Below are positions 53,608 through 61,927 of a stretch of 64,000 bases of DNA, in pieces (within the stretch, counting starts at the first letter, position 1; each line of letters opens with the position of its first letter). The stretch lies in assembly GCA_051004815.1 (NCBI GenBank), contig JBPCJY010000132.1:1-64000 (forward strand), given 5' to 3'. The DNA comes from JBBQXY01 sp051004815 (GTDB lineage Bacteria; Chloroflexota; Ktedonobacteria; Ktedonobacterales; Ktedonobacteraceae). The notes under the pieces are model-generated. The model searched no databases, was not told the origin of the DNA, and saw only the letters and a list, made by a program, of their open reading frames with translations. Made by a program: the position numbers and the translations under genes.

Positions 53608-56160
53608 ATGGTTCAACAAGCGTTAACATTGCAACTAAAGAATTATCGACGCTTTGTGGCAACAGGTACCATTGCTTTTGAACCGAGACTTACCATCATT
53701 AGTGGGCTAAATGGAGCTGGTAAAAGCACTTTAATTGAAGCTTTCACTTATGCTTTATTTGGACCCAGTTCCAAACGTGGACAAGGTATTTTTGATATCC
53801 GTACTGATTCTCTCAATGAACCAGTACGTGTGGAATGCAAGCTATTTATTGATGACCAGGAAGTACATATTATTCGTTTTGGCAATGCCGCTGAATTGCG
53901 TATCAACAATACCATCCAGGTGCAAGGCGGGGCAAATAGCGGAAAATCTGTTACCGCACGTATTATTGCTCTGTTAGGGGGGCTTACTCGCGAGCAGTTT
54001 GAGCGTACCTATGTTGCATTACAGGGAGATACAGCTGGACTGGTAACAGAGAAAGCTAATGAACGTCGTCAAATCATTGAGAAAATTTTACAATTGGAGG
54101 TTCTTACCAAGGCAGTAGAGTTACAGGCAAACAGTTGCGAGATTGTCAAAGGTGGCGTCATTTCTCTTGGCAATCTCGTTTGTGATGACTTATCTTTGGA
54201 TACCGGGGCTCGAGGACTTTTACGGAGCTTTCAGACTGCACGTGTGAGTCACACAAAAGTACAATATACACAGCAGTTATTGAAAATCATAGAAAAAGTG
54301 ATCACTGAACGACAGAGAGGGTATCAGGAAACCGAAGCAGAAGTTTCTACGGTGCAGACGCAGATATTTACTCTAAAAGAGCAATGGCAAGAACATCAGG
54401 TGATAACTGAACGGGCAAGCAGTGACTGTGAGGAGCTGGAGGAGTGCCAAAATAAACATAATGCTTTTCAAGAAAATATTGCTAATGTCGATGGGAAGAT
54501 AGAGCAAAGTAGGCAGGATATAGAAAAGTATCAGGATACTATACAACAAACAGAGCAATATGCTGATCTCTCAGCTACATACCACAAGTTGCAGGAAGCT
54601 ATAAAAAACTATGAGATACGATTAGAGCGTATCCCCTTTATTAAAAATTGCTATGATACGTTTGTACAAGCTCAGTCGCAATTACGTGCCCTTGATGGTC
54701 AGTTAGGTGGGCTAACTCTTATTGATGAAGCATTGCGTCAAGCTAAAGAGCACGCGGAACGGGCGAAACGGTACATAGAGATGCTGAGTGGTAATGATCC
54801 AACGCAAGCAGACTACCAAGAATGGTATAAGCAAAGCGCAATACTCGACCATGAAGCCCAACAAGTTAAAGAAGCTATAAATCTGCTTACTAGCAGTTCA
54901 AATGATGCTCGTTGCCCAACATGTAATCAGCGTTTTGTAGAGCATACTCCAGAACACCGTATGCAACATTTGCGTACCTGGTTGAATGTAACGCATCAGC
55001 ACAGACAAGATGAACTACTACAACAAAAGCAGAGTATTGACGGCAGGCGGAAACAATGGGAGCAGGAGAAGAAAAAGGCGGAGAATGACTACGATCAACT
55101 ACAGAAAAACGTTGTTGATATTGAAAAGAAAGTCTCAACTAGGGATACGCTGATCATACAGCGTAAAGAGATGCATAGTCAATTTCTTGCGAGTCAGCAC
55201 GCTTGGCTAGCGTTGGGAGAAAACATTCCAAATGCTCAAGTAGAAGTCACATTGCGAGAAAAACTGCATAATTTGAACAAACAGGCAAGCGTGCTCAAGA
55301 CACAGGCAGATACTTATGCACAGTTATCCTTCTTCAAGAGAAGCCTGGACGAGAAACAACAGGCTCAAAAGGAACTTAATCGTGAGAAACAAGTTTTGCT
55401 AGAGCACCAAAGAGCTCTCAATTATAACCCAGAAAATTTGCAATCGGCCAAAGACTTACTAATAAAGGCTCACCAGAAAGACATCGAGTTGCGCAGCCAA
55501 CTTCAAGAGACTGAATTGGCTTTGAAAGATGCTCAGTTAATTGCGCAACAAGCTCAGAAGAACGTTGAAAGTGTACAGTCATACCATCGCCGTTTTAGGA
55601 CTTATGTCCAAGAATATTATAGAGAGGAACGTTTGCGTGAGCACTTGGAGGAGTTTAAAAAGCACTTCTTCGAAGCCAATGCAGAAGAAGTAATGAAACG
55701 TACTACTGAATTGCTTATGCACGCCGTTACTGACCAATCCATTCTGGGTGTCAAATTTGATAGAGACGAATTCCAGTATCTTGATGCCAGTTATTCCGCA
55801 CGTCCCATTAGTCGTCTGTCAGGTGGTGAAAAAGCCCTGGTTGGTTTATGTTTACGCATTGCATTAGCTGAGCAAGCACAAACCATTACTAAAACAGGGC
55901 GTGTAAAATTTCTCGTTCTGGATGAAGTACTCTCTTCATTAGACGACGAGCGAGCTGAGGCAGTGAAACGTATCCTTGATGATGTGCTACAACATGGAAT
56001 TTTTGTACACATTATCATGATTACCCATTTAGATACCGTTAAACAGAGCTGGCATGCACATTGGCTGTCTGTTCAAAAGTTGGACGGTAAAGTAAGTAGA
56101 GTTTTATCGGGCCTCCCCGGGGAAGTGCTTATAGGTTTGACTGAGGAGTTGGAGGTCTAA
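53608..56160 (+). CDS. SbcC/Rad50-like ATPase
   Basis: 850 residues. Walker A GLNGAGKST near residue 33, then long coiled coils (about 190-430 and 460-680) joined by a zinc hook CPTC near 436-439, then signature RLSGGEKALVGL near 735 and Walker B FLVLDEVLSSLD near 769. It forms the clamp that threads DNA to the SbcD-like nuclease. It is shorter than E. coli SbcC and nearer to Rad50/archaeal-like forms. Its stop is directly followed by a third comM-tail remnant. A repair role or an anti-phage role are both possible. Confidence 0.88.
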   Translation: MVQQALTLQLKNYRRFVATGTIAFEPRLTIISGLNGAGKSTLIEAFTYALFGPSSKRGQGIFDIRTDSLNEPVRVECKLFIDDQEVHIIRFGNAAELRINNTIQVQGGANSGKSVTARIIALLGGLTREQFERTYVALQGDTAGLVTEKANERRQIIEKILQLEVLTKAVELQANSCEIVKGGVISLGNLVCDDLSLDTGARGLLRSFQTARVSHTKVQYTQQLLKIIEKVITERQRGYQETEAEVSTVQTQIFTLKEQWQEHQVITERASSDCEELEECQNKHNAFQENIANVDGKIEQSRQDIEKYQDTIQQTEQYADLSATYHKLQEAIKNYEIRLERIPFIKNCYDTFVQAQSQLRALDGQLGGLTLIDEALRQAKEHAERAKRYIEMLSGNDPTQADYQEWYKQSAILDHEAQQVKEAINLLTSSSNDARCPTCNQRFVEHTPEHRMQHLRTWLNVTHQHRQDELLQQKQSIDGRRKQWEQEKKKAENDYDQLQKNVVDIEKKVSTRDTLIIQRKEMHSQFLASQHAWLALGENIPNAQVEVTLREKLHNLNKQASVLKTQADTYAQLSFFKRSLDEKQQAQKELNREKQVLLEHQRALNYNPENLQSAKDLLIKAHQKDIELRSQLQETELALKDAQLIAQQAQKNVESVQSYHRRFRTYVQEYYREERLREHLEEFKKHFFEANAEEVMKRTTELLMHAVTDQSILGVKFDRDEFQYLDASYSARPISRLSGGEKALVGLCLRIALAEQAQTITKTGRVKFLVLDEVLSSLDDERAEAVKRILDDVLQHGIFVHIIMITHLDTVKQSWHAHWLSVQKLDGKVSRVLSGLPGEVLIGLTEELEV

Positions 56161-56190
56161 AGCCACTATAAGCCGCGAGTAGGAATGTAG
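56161..56190 (+). repeat. third remnant of the comM 3' tail
   Basis: Starting on the base after the SbcC stop, the codons read SHYKPRVGM-stop against QYRPRVGM-stop in comM, with synonymous changes (GTA GGA against GTG GGG). About 30 bases are recognisable; upstream of that the similarity ends. Confidence 0.7.
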
Positions 56191-56205
56191 ATAGGACATC
56201 ACTCC

Positions 56206-59200
56206 CTAAACCAACCCCTGCCGAATCGCATAAGCCACGGCGGCAGCCCGGCCAGGCACATCTATCTTGACAAAAATATTGCTCAGGTGGCGATTGACGG
56301 TGCGTGGACTAATAATCAGCGTTTCCGCTACTTCCCGATCAGTATGTCCTTCCGCCACCAACCGCAACACCTCCAATTCTCGCTTCGTCAAGCTGAGATC
56401 AAGGTGATATTCCGCGTGTACCGCATCACGTTCTTGCATATGTACATGGATATCCGGCGCAGATTTTATCTGTCGGTTGGTCATGGCATTTTCGCGTTGT
56501 TCCAGTTGTCGCATGCCCTCTTGCAACGTATCCACCAGGTCAACGGAACGCTGCATATCATACTGTAAAAACAGTGTACGTGCCCGCTGACACAGCACAT
56601 CGACCCGCTGCACGGCTTGCGGTTGCGTGCCACTCTGCATCAAGACTGCACGCGCCTGTTCATAGAGGATCATGCCCTCCTCTGGCTGATTATTAGCGCG
56701 TTGGCAGAGAGCCAGACCATCTTCAAAAGCTTGTTCCGCCATCTGCCAGTCGCCCGCACGCGTCGCAACCACTCCCAACACACGATCAACCGCGAGACTA
56801 TAGTACATAAAACCGCGCAAATCACGAATACGTTCAATGTAGGTAGCAGCACGCTCATTAGCATCCAGGTGCAGATAGCCTTCAGCAATGAATGGAATAT
56901 AGAAATCACCGCCATAGCCAGGCGATTCAGGATAATCTGCCGCCTTGTCTAACTGTGTACGGGCAGCACTGCGCCGTCCAGTGACAGCCAGAAAGTGTCC
57001 ATACAATGCTAACGCCCCCGGATACCATTCCGTATTGACGGCCGCCTCGCTGCCAGACCGGAAATAGTGTTCCGCTTCCTGCCACCGTCCAAGCCGGAAG
57101 AGCAGCGAAGCCTGCGCCATCATCACAAGCGGTTTGAGCCGTATATTATTGGTAAATTCAGCCTCTTGCATGGCCTCCTGTAAGTGATACTCGCTCTTGG
57201 CCCAATCGCCTTGTGCCAGAGCAAGGATACCAAAATTCAGGTGCAACAGCCCATAAACATAACGCACCCCATAGCGACGCGCCCGTTCAAAGCCTCGCGA
57301 AGTATAGAGGTGCGCACGCTCCATCTCTCCCAGGGCCTGATAAATGATGCCCAGTCCTTGCTCACCCAACGCGGCGCGGAAAGGGTCGCCAATAGCGATA
57401 TAGAGCGCGTGCGCCTGCTCCTGGAGCCGAATAGCCTCGTGAATATGCACGCCCCAACCACGCAGCCACCCTATGAGATGGAGCGCGAAGGCCTGGCTCC
57501 CCCTATCGCCACTCTGCACTGCCAATTGATGCGATTGCCACAGCGCGGTTTCTGCCTCTTGCGCACGATACAGCAAAATATTCAGCGTTGCCATGGCTTG
57601 CAAAAGCAAAATACGCTCGGCAGTACTTACTCGTTCGAGTGTCAAAGCATTACCACCGTTGGAAAAGCTGCGTCCGGCAAACCATGGTACAACCGCTACT
57701 TGCCCAGCAATAACCTGTCCCTTGAATGCACCCGTATCAAGTGCGGCCCGCGCCGCTTGCAGATGTGCCAGAGCCTGATCGTATTTCGCTTGCATACGGT
57801 AGACATCAGCGATGAGTCGATTAGCCTGTGCTACCTGTAGCGGCACTGCTGTCTCTGCCTCTACACCATTTTGCTCCACGTTCTGCAATCGCTCTAACGC
57901 TTTTTGGAAGGAAGCAGCCGCCAACTCAAGCTCTCCCAGCTTAAACCACAGATCGCCAATAGTGATAGCGAGTTGTGCCAACGAAGGGACGTTAGCAATA
58001 CCCTCACCAGTCTCTCCAGCCGCCAGTAGTCGCACCACCATACGAAAGTGACCAATTGCCTCGCGATGGGCCTGCTGACGCACCGCATTTTCTCCTGCCA
58101 ATAAGCTCCAACGCAGTGACGCTGCATTGTTCCCACCCAGCGCATAATGACGCGCCAGTTCTGCTGCATAGGCAGGTGCCGCCTGTCCATAGGTTTCTTC
58201 CAACGCTGTACCAATCGCACTATGTAGCGCACGTATCTTGTGCTTCGGCACTTCCGCGTGCAGAACCTCTTGCACAATTCCCTGGCAAAACATGTAAAGC
58301 GCAGGAGCTAACTGCGCAGTAGAAATTGAATCGTTGGCATTATCCAGCCAATCGCCATCTAGCTCATTCCCCTTCGTTTCATCAGTCGGAGCAAGCACAA
58401 TAACCGCCGCTTGCGTAGCTTCCTCAATCGCCGCCAATCCATCGTGACCATCCTCGTCTGACGCAAGCACGCACAGTAACGCCTCCAATGGAAAAGTTCG
58501 GCCAAAGTGAGCGGCAACACGCAATGTCTCCCGGCACGCTGAACTCAATCCTTCCAGCCGTTGGCCTACCGCTAGCGTGATACTTCCAGGTAGTTCCGTA
58601 CCAATATTTTTCGTGGCAAGCCAGGTGTTCCCGTGCAGGACAAGCTGGTGTTTGAGCGTCAGCATGCGTACTAATTCTTCCAGGAAAAAAGGATTGCCCT
58701 CTGCCCGGTGTAGCAAACTCTGCTCAATGCTTGCTGACAACGTACCCGGCAGGAGCGCGTGAATGTGCTGCACAGTAGCTCCAGTATCCAACGGAGATAG
58801 TGGTAAAAGCATTAGCAGACCCTGGCGCATCAGGTCGCCCAGTATTTTAGTTGCCGTCATCGCAGCTTTAACCGAAACGACGCGCTCGCTGTCCTCCACC
58901 TGTGTACTCTGCGTATTGGGCGGCCGCGTCGCGCCAACCAGGGCCACGCGGCTACTATGCAGCCGCACAGTCAGGTACATAGTCAGTTCCAGGCTGGCAC
59001 TATCCGCCCATTGCAGGTTATCAATACCCACCAAGACAGGTTGATCCTCGGCAATACGCTCTAATAAGGTGGCAATTGCATCAAGCAAACGAAATTTCTC
59101 CTGCTCAGGCGAGTGTACTTCCGCTACTATCCTGACCCCTACCATCTTAGGAAGTTCGGGAAAAAGGCGTGCTAAAGCAGCAACAAGGGGCATCCCAACC

Positions 59201-59634
59201 AGGGAAATAATCTCTGTAGCGAGCGCATTACTGCTCTGTTCATTGCTATCGTTCTCATCGTCGCTGTATCCATCGCCTGTTGCAGCAAGCCCTAAATAGT
59301 GTTGCAGTTGCTCTGGAGTAGATGAACGCAAAACGGGTCGCAATGCTTCAATAAAGGGCAGGAAAGGAAACATACTGCCCGACTCGTAGGTACGTCCTTC
59401 CAGGATGCGAAAGCCGAGTCGCCGTGCTTCGCCATACATTTCCGCCAGTAAGCGCGACTTGCCCACCCCTATCTCACCACTGATCGTCATCGCCCTCGGC
59501 CCCGTCGGCAGATTAAGCGCAACAGTATTCAGCAAATAGCGCATCATTTGCATTTCAGTCTCGCGGCCGACCAGTGGCAACGCTTTATTTAGGATATCTA
59601 GCCCTAAAAGCGGATCAGCGAATGGTGCTTGCAC
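56206..59634 (-). CDS. large ATPase/TPR transcriptional regulator with LuxR-type HTH
   Basis: 1142 residues. An N-terminal AAA/STAND ATPase (GRETEMQMMRYLL, Walker A SGEIGVGKSRLL near residue 50, Walker B VLVGIDNLQWAD) is followed by a long helical TPR-like array (about residues 500-1040). A C-terminal LuxR helix-turn-helix (LTKRELEVLRLVAEGHTDREVAE, about residues 1080-1140) would bind DNA. The layout resembles MalT/LAL regulators, in which ligand binding to the helical array controls ATP-driven oligomerisation. No regulated cluster is obvious next to it; the small membrane gene upstream is on the same strand. Confidence 0.88.
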   Translation of the reverse strand: MQAPFADPLLGLDILNKALPLVGRETEMQMMRYLLNTVALNLPTGPRAMTISGEIGVGKSRLLAEMYGEARRLGFRILEGRTYESGSMFPFLPFIEALRPVLRSSTPEQLQHYLGLAATGDGYSDDENDSNEQSSNALATEIISLVGMPLVAALARLFPELPKMVGVRIVAEVHSPEQEKFRLLDAIATLLERIAEDQPVLVGIDNLQWADSASLELTMYLTVRLHSSRVALVGATRPPNTQSTQVEDSERVVSVKAAMTATKILGDLMRQGLLMLLPLSPLDTGATVQHIHALLPGTLSASIEQSLLHRAEGNPFFLEELVRMLTLKHQLVLHGNTWLATKNIGTELPGSITLAVGQRLEGLSSACRETLRVAAHFGRTFPLEALLCVLASDEDGHDGLAAIEEATQAAVIVLAPTDETKGNELDGDWLDNANDSISTAQLAPALYMFCQGIVQEVLHAEVPKHKIRALHSAIGTALEETYGQAAPAYAAELARHYALGGNNAASLRWSLLAGENAVRQQAHREAIGHFRMVVRLLAAGETGEGIANVPSLAQLAITIGDLWFKLGELELAAASFQKALERLQNVEQNGVEAETAVPLQVAQANRLIADVYRMQAKYDQALAHLQAARAALDTGAFKGQVIAGQVAVVPWFAGRSFSNGGNALTLERVSTAERILLLQAMATLNILLYRAQEAETALWQSHQLAVQSGDRGSQAFALHLIGWLRGWGVHIHEAIRLQEQAHALYIAIGDPFRAALGEQGLGIIYQALGEMERAHLYTSRGFERARRYGVRYVYGLLHLNFGILALAQGDWAKSEYHLQEAMQEAEFTNNIRLKPLVMMAQASLLFRLGRWQEAEHYFRSGSEAAVNTEWYPGALALYGHFLAVTGRRSAARTQLDKAADYPESPGYGGDFYIPFIAEGYLHLDANERAATYIERIRDLRGFMYYSLAVDRVLGVVATRAGDWQMAEQAFEDGLALCQRANNQPEEGMILYEQARAVLMQSGTQPQAVQRVDVLCQRARTLFLQYDMQRSVDLVDTLQEGMRQLEQRENAMTNRQIKSAPDIHVHMQERDAVHAEYHLDLSLTKRELEVLRLVAEGHTDREVAETLIISPRTVNRHLSNIFVKIDVPGRAAAVAYAIRQGLV

Positions 59635-59681
59635 AGTAACTCCAAGGGAAACTGGCGAGAGGTAAGCCTCGCCGCTTCAAT

Positions 59682-60095
59682 TTATTTGCGGCCACGCCTC
59701 ATACGAGGAGCAATATCATGATAAATAAAGAGCGCGTAAAAAACAATCAAGAATGGGACATCAAACAAGAAATAAAACCAAAAAATAGGAGCAGCATGGA
59801 GTCCCAACAAATGATAGAGCAAAGCCAGCGCGACAAGCGTCCCATACACAGCCGCTACAATAGCTAACGGACGCACACGCGCCCACTCTCTTTCCGTTGC
59901 GAGGTAGATCGCGCCCACACCATTACCAATAATGATCGCACCAATAAACCGATCCATAAGGATCGGCATAGGCGTTGGCCACACAGGCAAATTGAGTTCC
60001 GGCAGGAAGAAAAAAGCCAACCCTACCAGCAGGTTAAACACGCCCGCTAACAACGCCAATCCACGTTCCGCTGGGCTAAAAGTGAGATGGTTCAT
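59682..60095 (-). CDS. four-helix membrane protein, unknown function
   Basis: 137 residues with four hydrophobic helices (about 12-32, 47-66, 76-98, 102-125) and a basic C-terminal tail RMRRGRK. AAAGGAGGGG stands just before the start codon. It lies 47 bases upstream of the LuxR-type regulator on the same strand. The family is not recognised. Confidence 0.65.
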   Translation of the reverse strand: MNHLTFSPAERGLALLAGVFNLLVGLAFFFLPELNLPVWPTPMPILMDRFIGAIIIGNGVGAIYLATEREWARVRPLAIVAAVYGTLVALALLYHLLGLHAAPIFWFYFLFDVPFLIVFYALFIYHDIAPRMRRGRK

Positions 60096-60211
60096 AAACC
60101 CCTCCTTTCACAAAACTTCCTGCCAACGATTATACTACAGATTCACCACAGCGAACAGATGAGTAGTAGCAAATTGAGGCGCAAACCAAACAACCAGGGC
60201 GACCGCAAGGG

Positions 60212-60735
60212 CTTGCACGGGTAGGTTTTTGGCACTGCCCAATTCCAGAACCTGTCATGCTGAGCGCAGCGAAGAATCTCCGTTTGGAAATGTCATTCTG
60301 AGCGCAGCGAAGAATGGCAGGCGGTAACGCAACAAGGCGACAAAGAGAGAAGGGGCAGAAGCTGATGAAACACTCCTCTGCCTCTCTCCTGGCGAATCAC
60401 TCAAAAACCCTCTCCACAGGGGTGACCAATCATTGACAGAGACGCCTGTCTGAACACCAACACCATCTGGCAGCAGGCTTTCCCAGCAACGATCATGTGA
60501 CACGCCTGATCTCCTTTGAAGAAACGTCTGAGGTGCAGGCAGCTCTGGCACGAGAGAAGTGCATCAAGGGCTGGCGGCGGACAAAGAAGGTGGCCTAGAT
60601 CGAGGCCAGCCATCCGACTGGCAAGACATGAGTGAGCCATAGGAAGGAGCATGACTGGCGGCACGGGAGATTCTTCGCTGCGCTCAGAATGACAAGGCGA
60701 GGAACCAGACGGTGCAAAAACCCTACCCGTGCAAG
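60212..60735. mobile_element. composite nested palindromic element carrying a nuclease remnant
   Basis: The left arm CTTGCACGGGTAGGTTTTTG starts at 60212; the right arm ends at 60735 and is its near-exact reverse complement (60712-60735). Inside lie two left cores (TGTCATGCTGAGCGCAGCG at about 60255 and TGTCATTCTGAGCGCAGCG at about 60289) and one right core (GATTCTTCGCTGCGCTCAG from about 60668), which pair. The middle holds a decayed GIY-YIG gene. It shares its design with the elements at 19182-19360 and 39668-39858. Confidence 0.6.
60467..60640 (+). pseudogene. GIY-YIG endonuclease C-terminal remnant
   Basis: On the plus strand the frame through 60488 reads VTRLISFEETSEVQAALARE then KCIKGWRRTKKVA, a clear match to the C-terminal half of small GIY-YIG nuclease-family proteins (usual form RLVYFE..AI.REKQIKGWRR.KK). 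A TAG at 60596-60598 replaces the expected Leu codon before IEA. A one-base frameshift near 60612 then restores DWQDMSEP, the usual end. The N-terminal GIY and YIG half is missing. It is therefore a dead fragment. Confidence 0.7.
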
Positions 60736-60737
60736 GA

Positions 60738-60821
60738 CCGCGAGGTCGCCCCTACTATACACGTATTACTCGTAATACAAGCGACGTAATATAGTAGGGG
60801 CGACCCTCGCGGTCGCCCTGG
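60738..60821. repeat. intergenic repeat family A, copy 2
   Basis: An inverted pair (CCGCGAGGTCGCCCCTACTA and its complement) around ACACGTATTACTCGTAATAC. Blocks match 3226-3300 in order. Confidence 0.6.
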
Positions 60822-60867
60822 GAAACGTGCCCTCTCGCGGTCGCTCTGGGAAACGTATGCTTTAGCT

Positions 60868-61836
60868 CTACTGCTGCGGAACGAGATAGGCTTGTGGATT
60901 GCTTTCAAACAATCGTTTACAAGCGGGACAGCAGAAATAATAGTCCTGCTCAGCAAGCCTGCTATGGTGCCGCGCATTAGCTATCTCCACGTCCATACCA
61001 CAGACAGGATCAACAGCAGTCCCGCTAACCGCGCTTACGTTTTCTTCAACCCGCGTCTCTTCTTCTATAGCAGCCGACGTACTGTTCTCTTCTCGCGGCA
61101 AGCCACGACGACGCACAAGCACGAGTTCCGCCAGAATGCTGGCCGCGATTTCTTCAGGCGTGATCGCCCCCAGATCAAGCCCGACAGGTGTACGCAGACG
61201 TGCGATTTGGGCCTCTGTTAAACCAACAGAACGTAAGTAAACGCGGCACGCTTCCGCACGTTTGCGGCTACCAACCATCCCAACGTAGCGAGCCGGGCTC
61301 CGTAAAACCTGCGCTAGCACCTCTTCATCATATAGCCCATGCGTAGCGACAATAGTGTATGTCTGTTCAGTTAGCTGCACCTTACTCAAGTCATCATTCA
61401 GTAGCTGCGATACAGCGAAATTGAGTACCGCTGCTAATCGACTGAGCGCGTCAATAACCGGCGATTCACCAACCAACAAAAGCCTGGGCTGAGGAAGATG
61501 AGGTTCCATATAGATATCCACTGCTCCGCCGCTGGCACAAGCCATCGGAAAGACGCGTACATCGCTGCGTGCCACGCCCATGTCAGATGCACCTATACGC
61601 ATAAGATAGGGTTCTGGCTCTCCCCCATCACGTAACAGGCGGGCGGCTTCGCGCAACACAACACCTTGCGTGCAACTCCCACCAATCCAACCTGTTATCT
61701 GCCCATCGGCTTGAATAATAGCCTGTGCTCCAGGTTTAGCGGAAGTCGGCCTTTCACACCACACCACTGTTGCCAGCACAAACGATTCCCCCGTATGCGC
61801 CAGTTGGTAAGCCAGATCAATTAGAGCATTAGACAT
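60868..61836 (-). CDS. CoxI/XdhC family maturation factor fused to a YHS domain
   Basis: 322 residues from the ATG codon at 61834-61836, preceded by GGAGAG; the longer open frame upstream runs into a hairpin. Residues 1-260 match the XdhC/CoxI family: SFVLATVVWCERPTSAKPGA, GWIGGSCTQGVVLREA, and a Rossmann-type second half (PRLLLVGESPVIDALSRLA, YVGMVGSRKRA). These proteins insert the sulfurated molybdenum cofactor into xanthine dehydrogenase and CO dehydrogenase. The C-terminal 45 residues are a YHS domain (VDPVCGMDVE, FCCPACKRLFE) with four Cys, a likely metal site. It is directly downstream of coxL. Confidence 0.85.
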   Translation of the reverse strand: MSNALIDLAYQLAHTGESFVLATVVWCERPTSAKPGAQAIIQADGQITGWIGGSCTQGVVLREAARLLRDGGEPEPYLMRIGASDMGVARSDVRVFPMACASGGAVDIYMEPHLPQPRLLLVGESPVIDALSRLAAVLNFAVSQLLNDDLSKVQLTEQTYTIVATHGLYDEEVLAQVLRSPARYVGMVGSRKRAEACRVYLRSVGLTEAQIARLRTPVGLDLGAITPEEIAASILAELVLVRRRGLPREENSTSAAIEEETRVEENVSAVSGTAVDPVCGMDVEIANARHHSRLAEQDYYFCCPACKRLFESNPQAYLVPQQ

Positions 61837-61861
61837 AGTTCTCTCCTGAGAAAGGTCATGC

Positions 61862-61925
61862 ATAATTGAGTGAGATTGCAGCAGGCATCCCTCACGGGAT
61901 GCCTGCTGCAATCTCACTCAATTAT
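61862..61925. terminator. perfect 30-bp hairpin between coxL and the CoxI-like gene
   Basis: Arms 61862-61891 and 61896-61925 are exact inverted repeats around the loop TCAC. It starts just beyond the coxL stop on the minus strand and could partly terminate coxL transcription or protect its 3' end. No T-run is present. Confidence 0.75.
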
Positions 61926-61927
61926 GA

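Larger units (their letters stand above)
60096..60867. other. repeat-rich intergenic region
   Basis: 772 bases. It contains the composite palindromic element (60212-60735) with a GIY-YIG remnant, then a family A repeat (60738-60821) and a partial extra unit (CTCTCGCGGTCGCTCTGGG). No intact gene is present. Confidence 0.65.
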
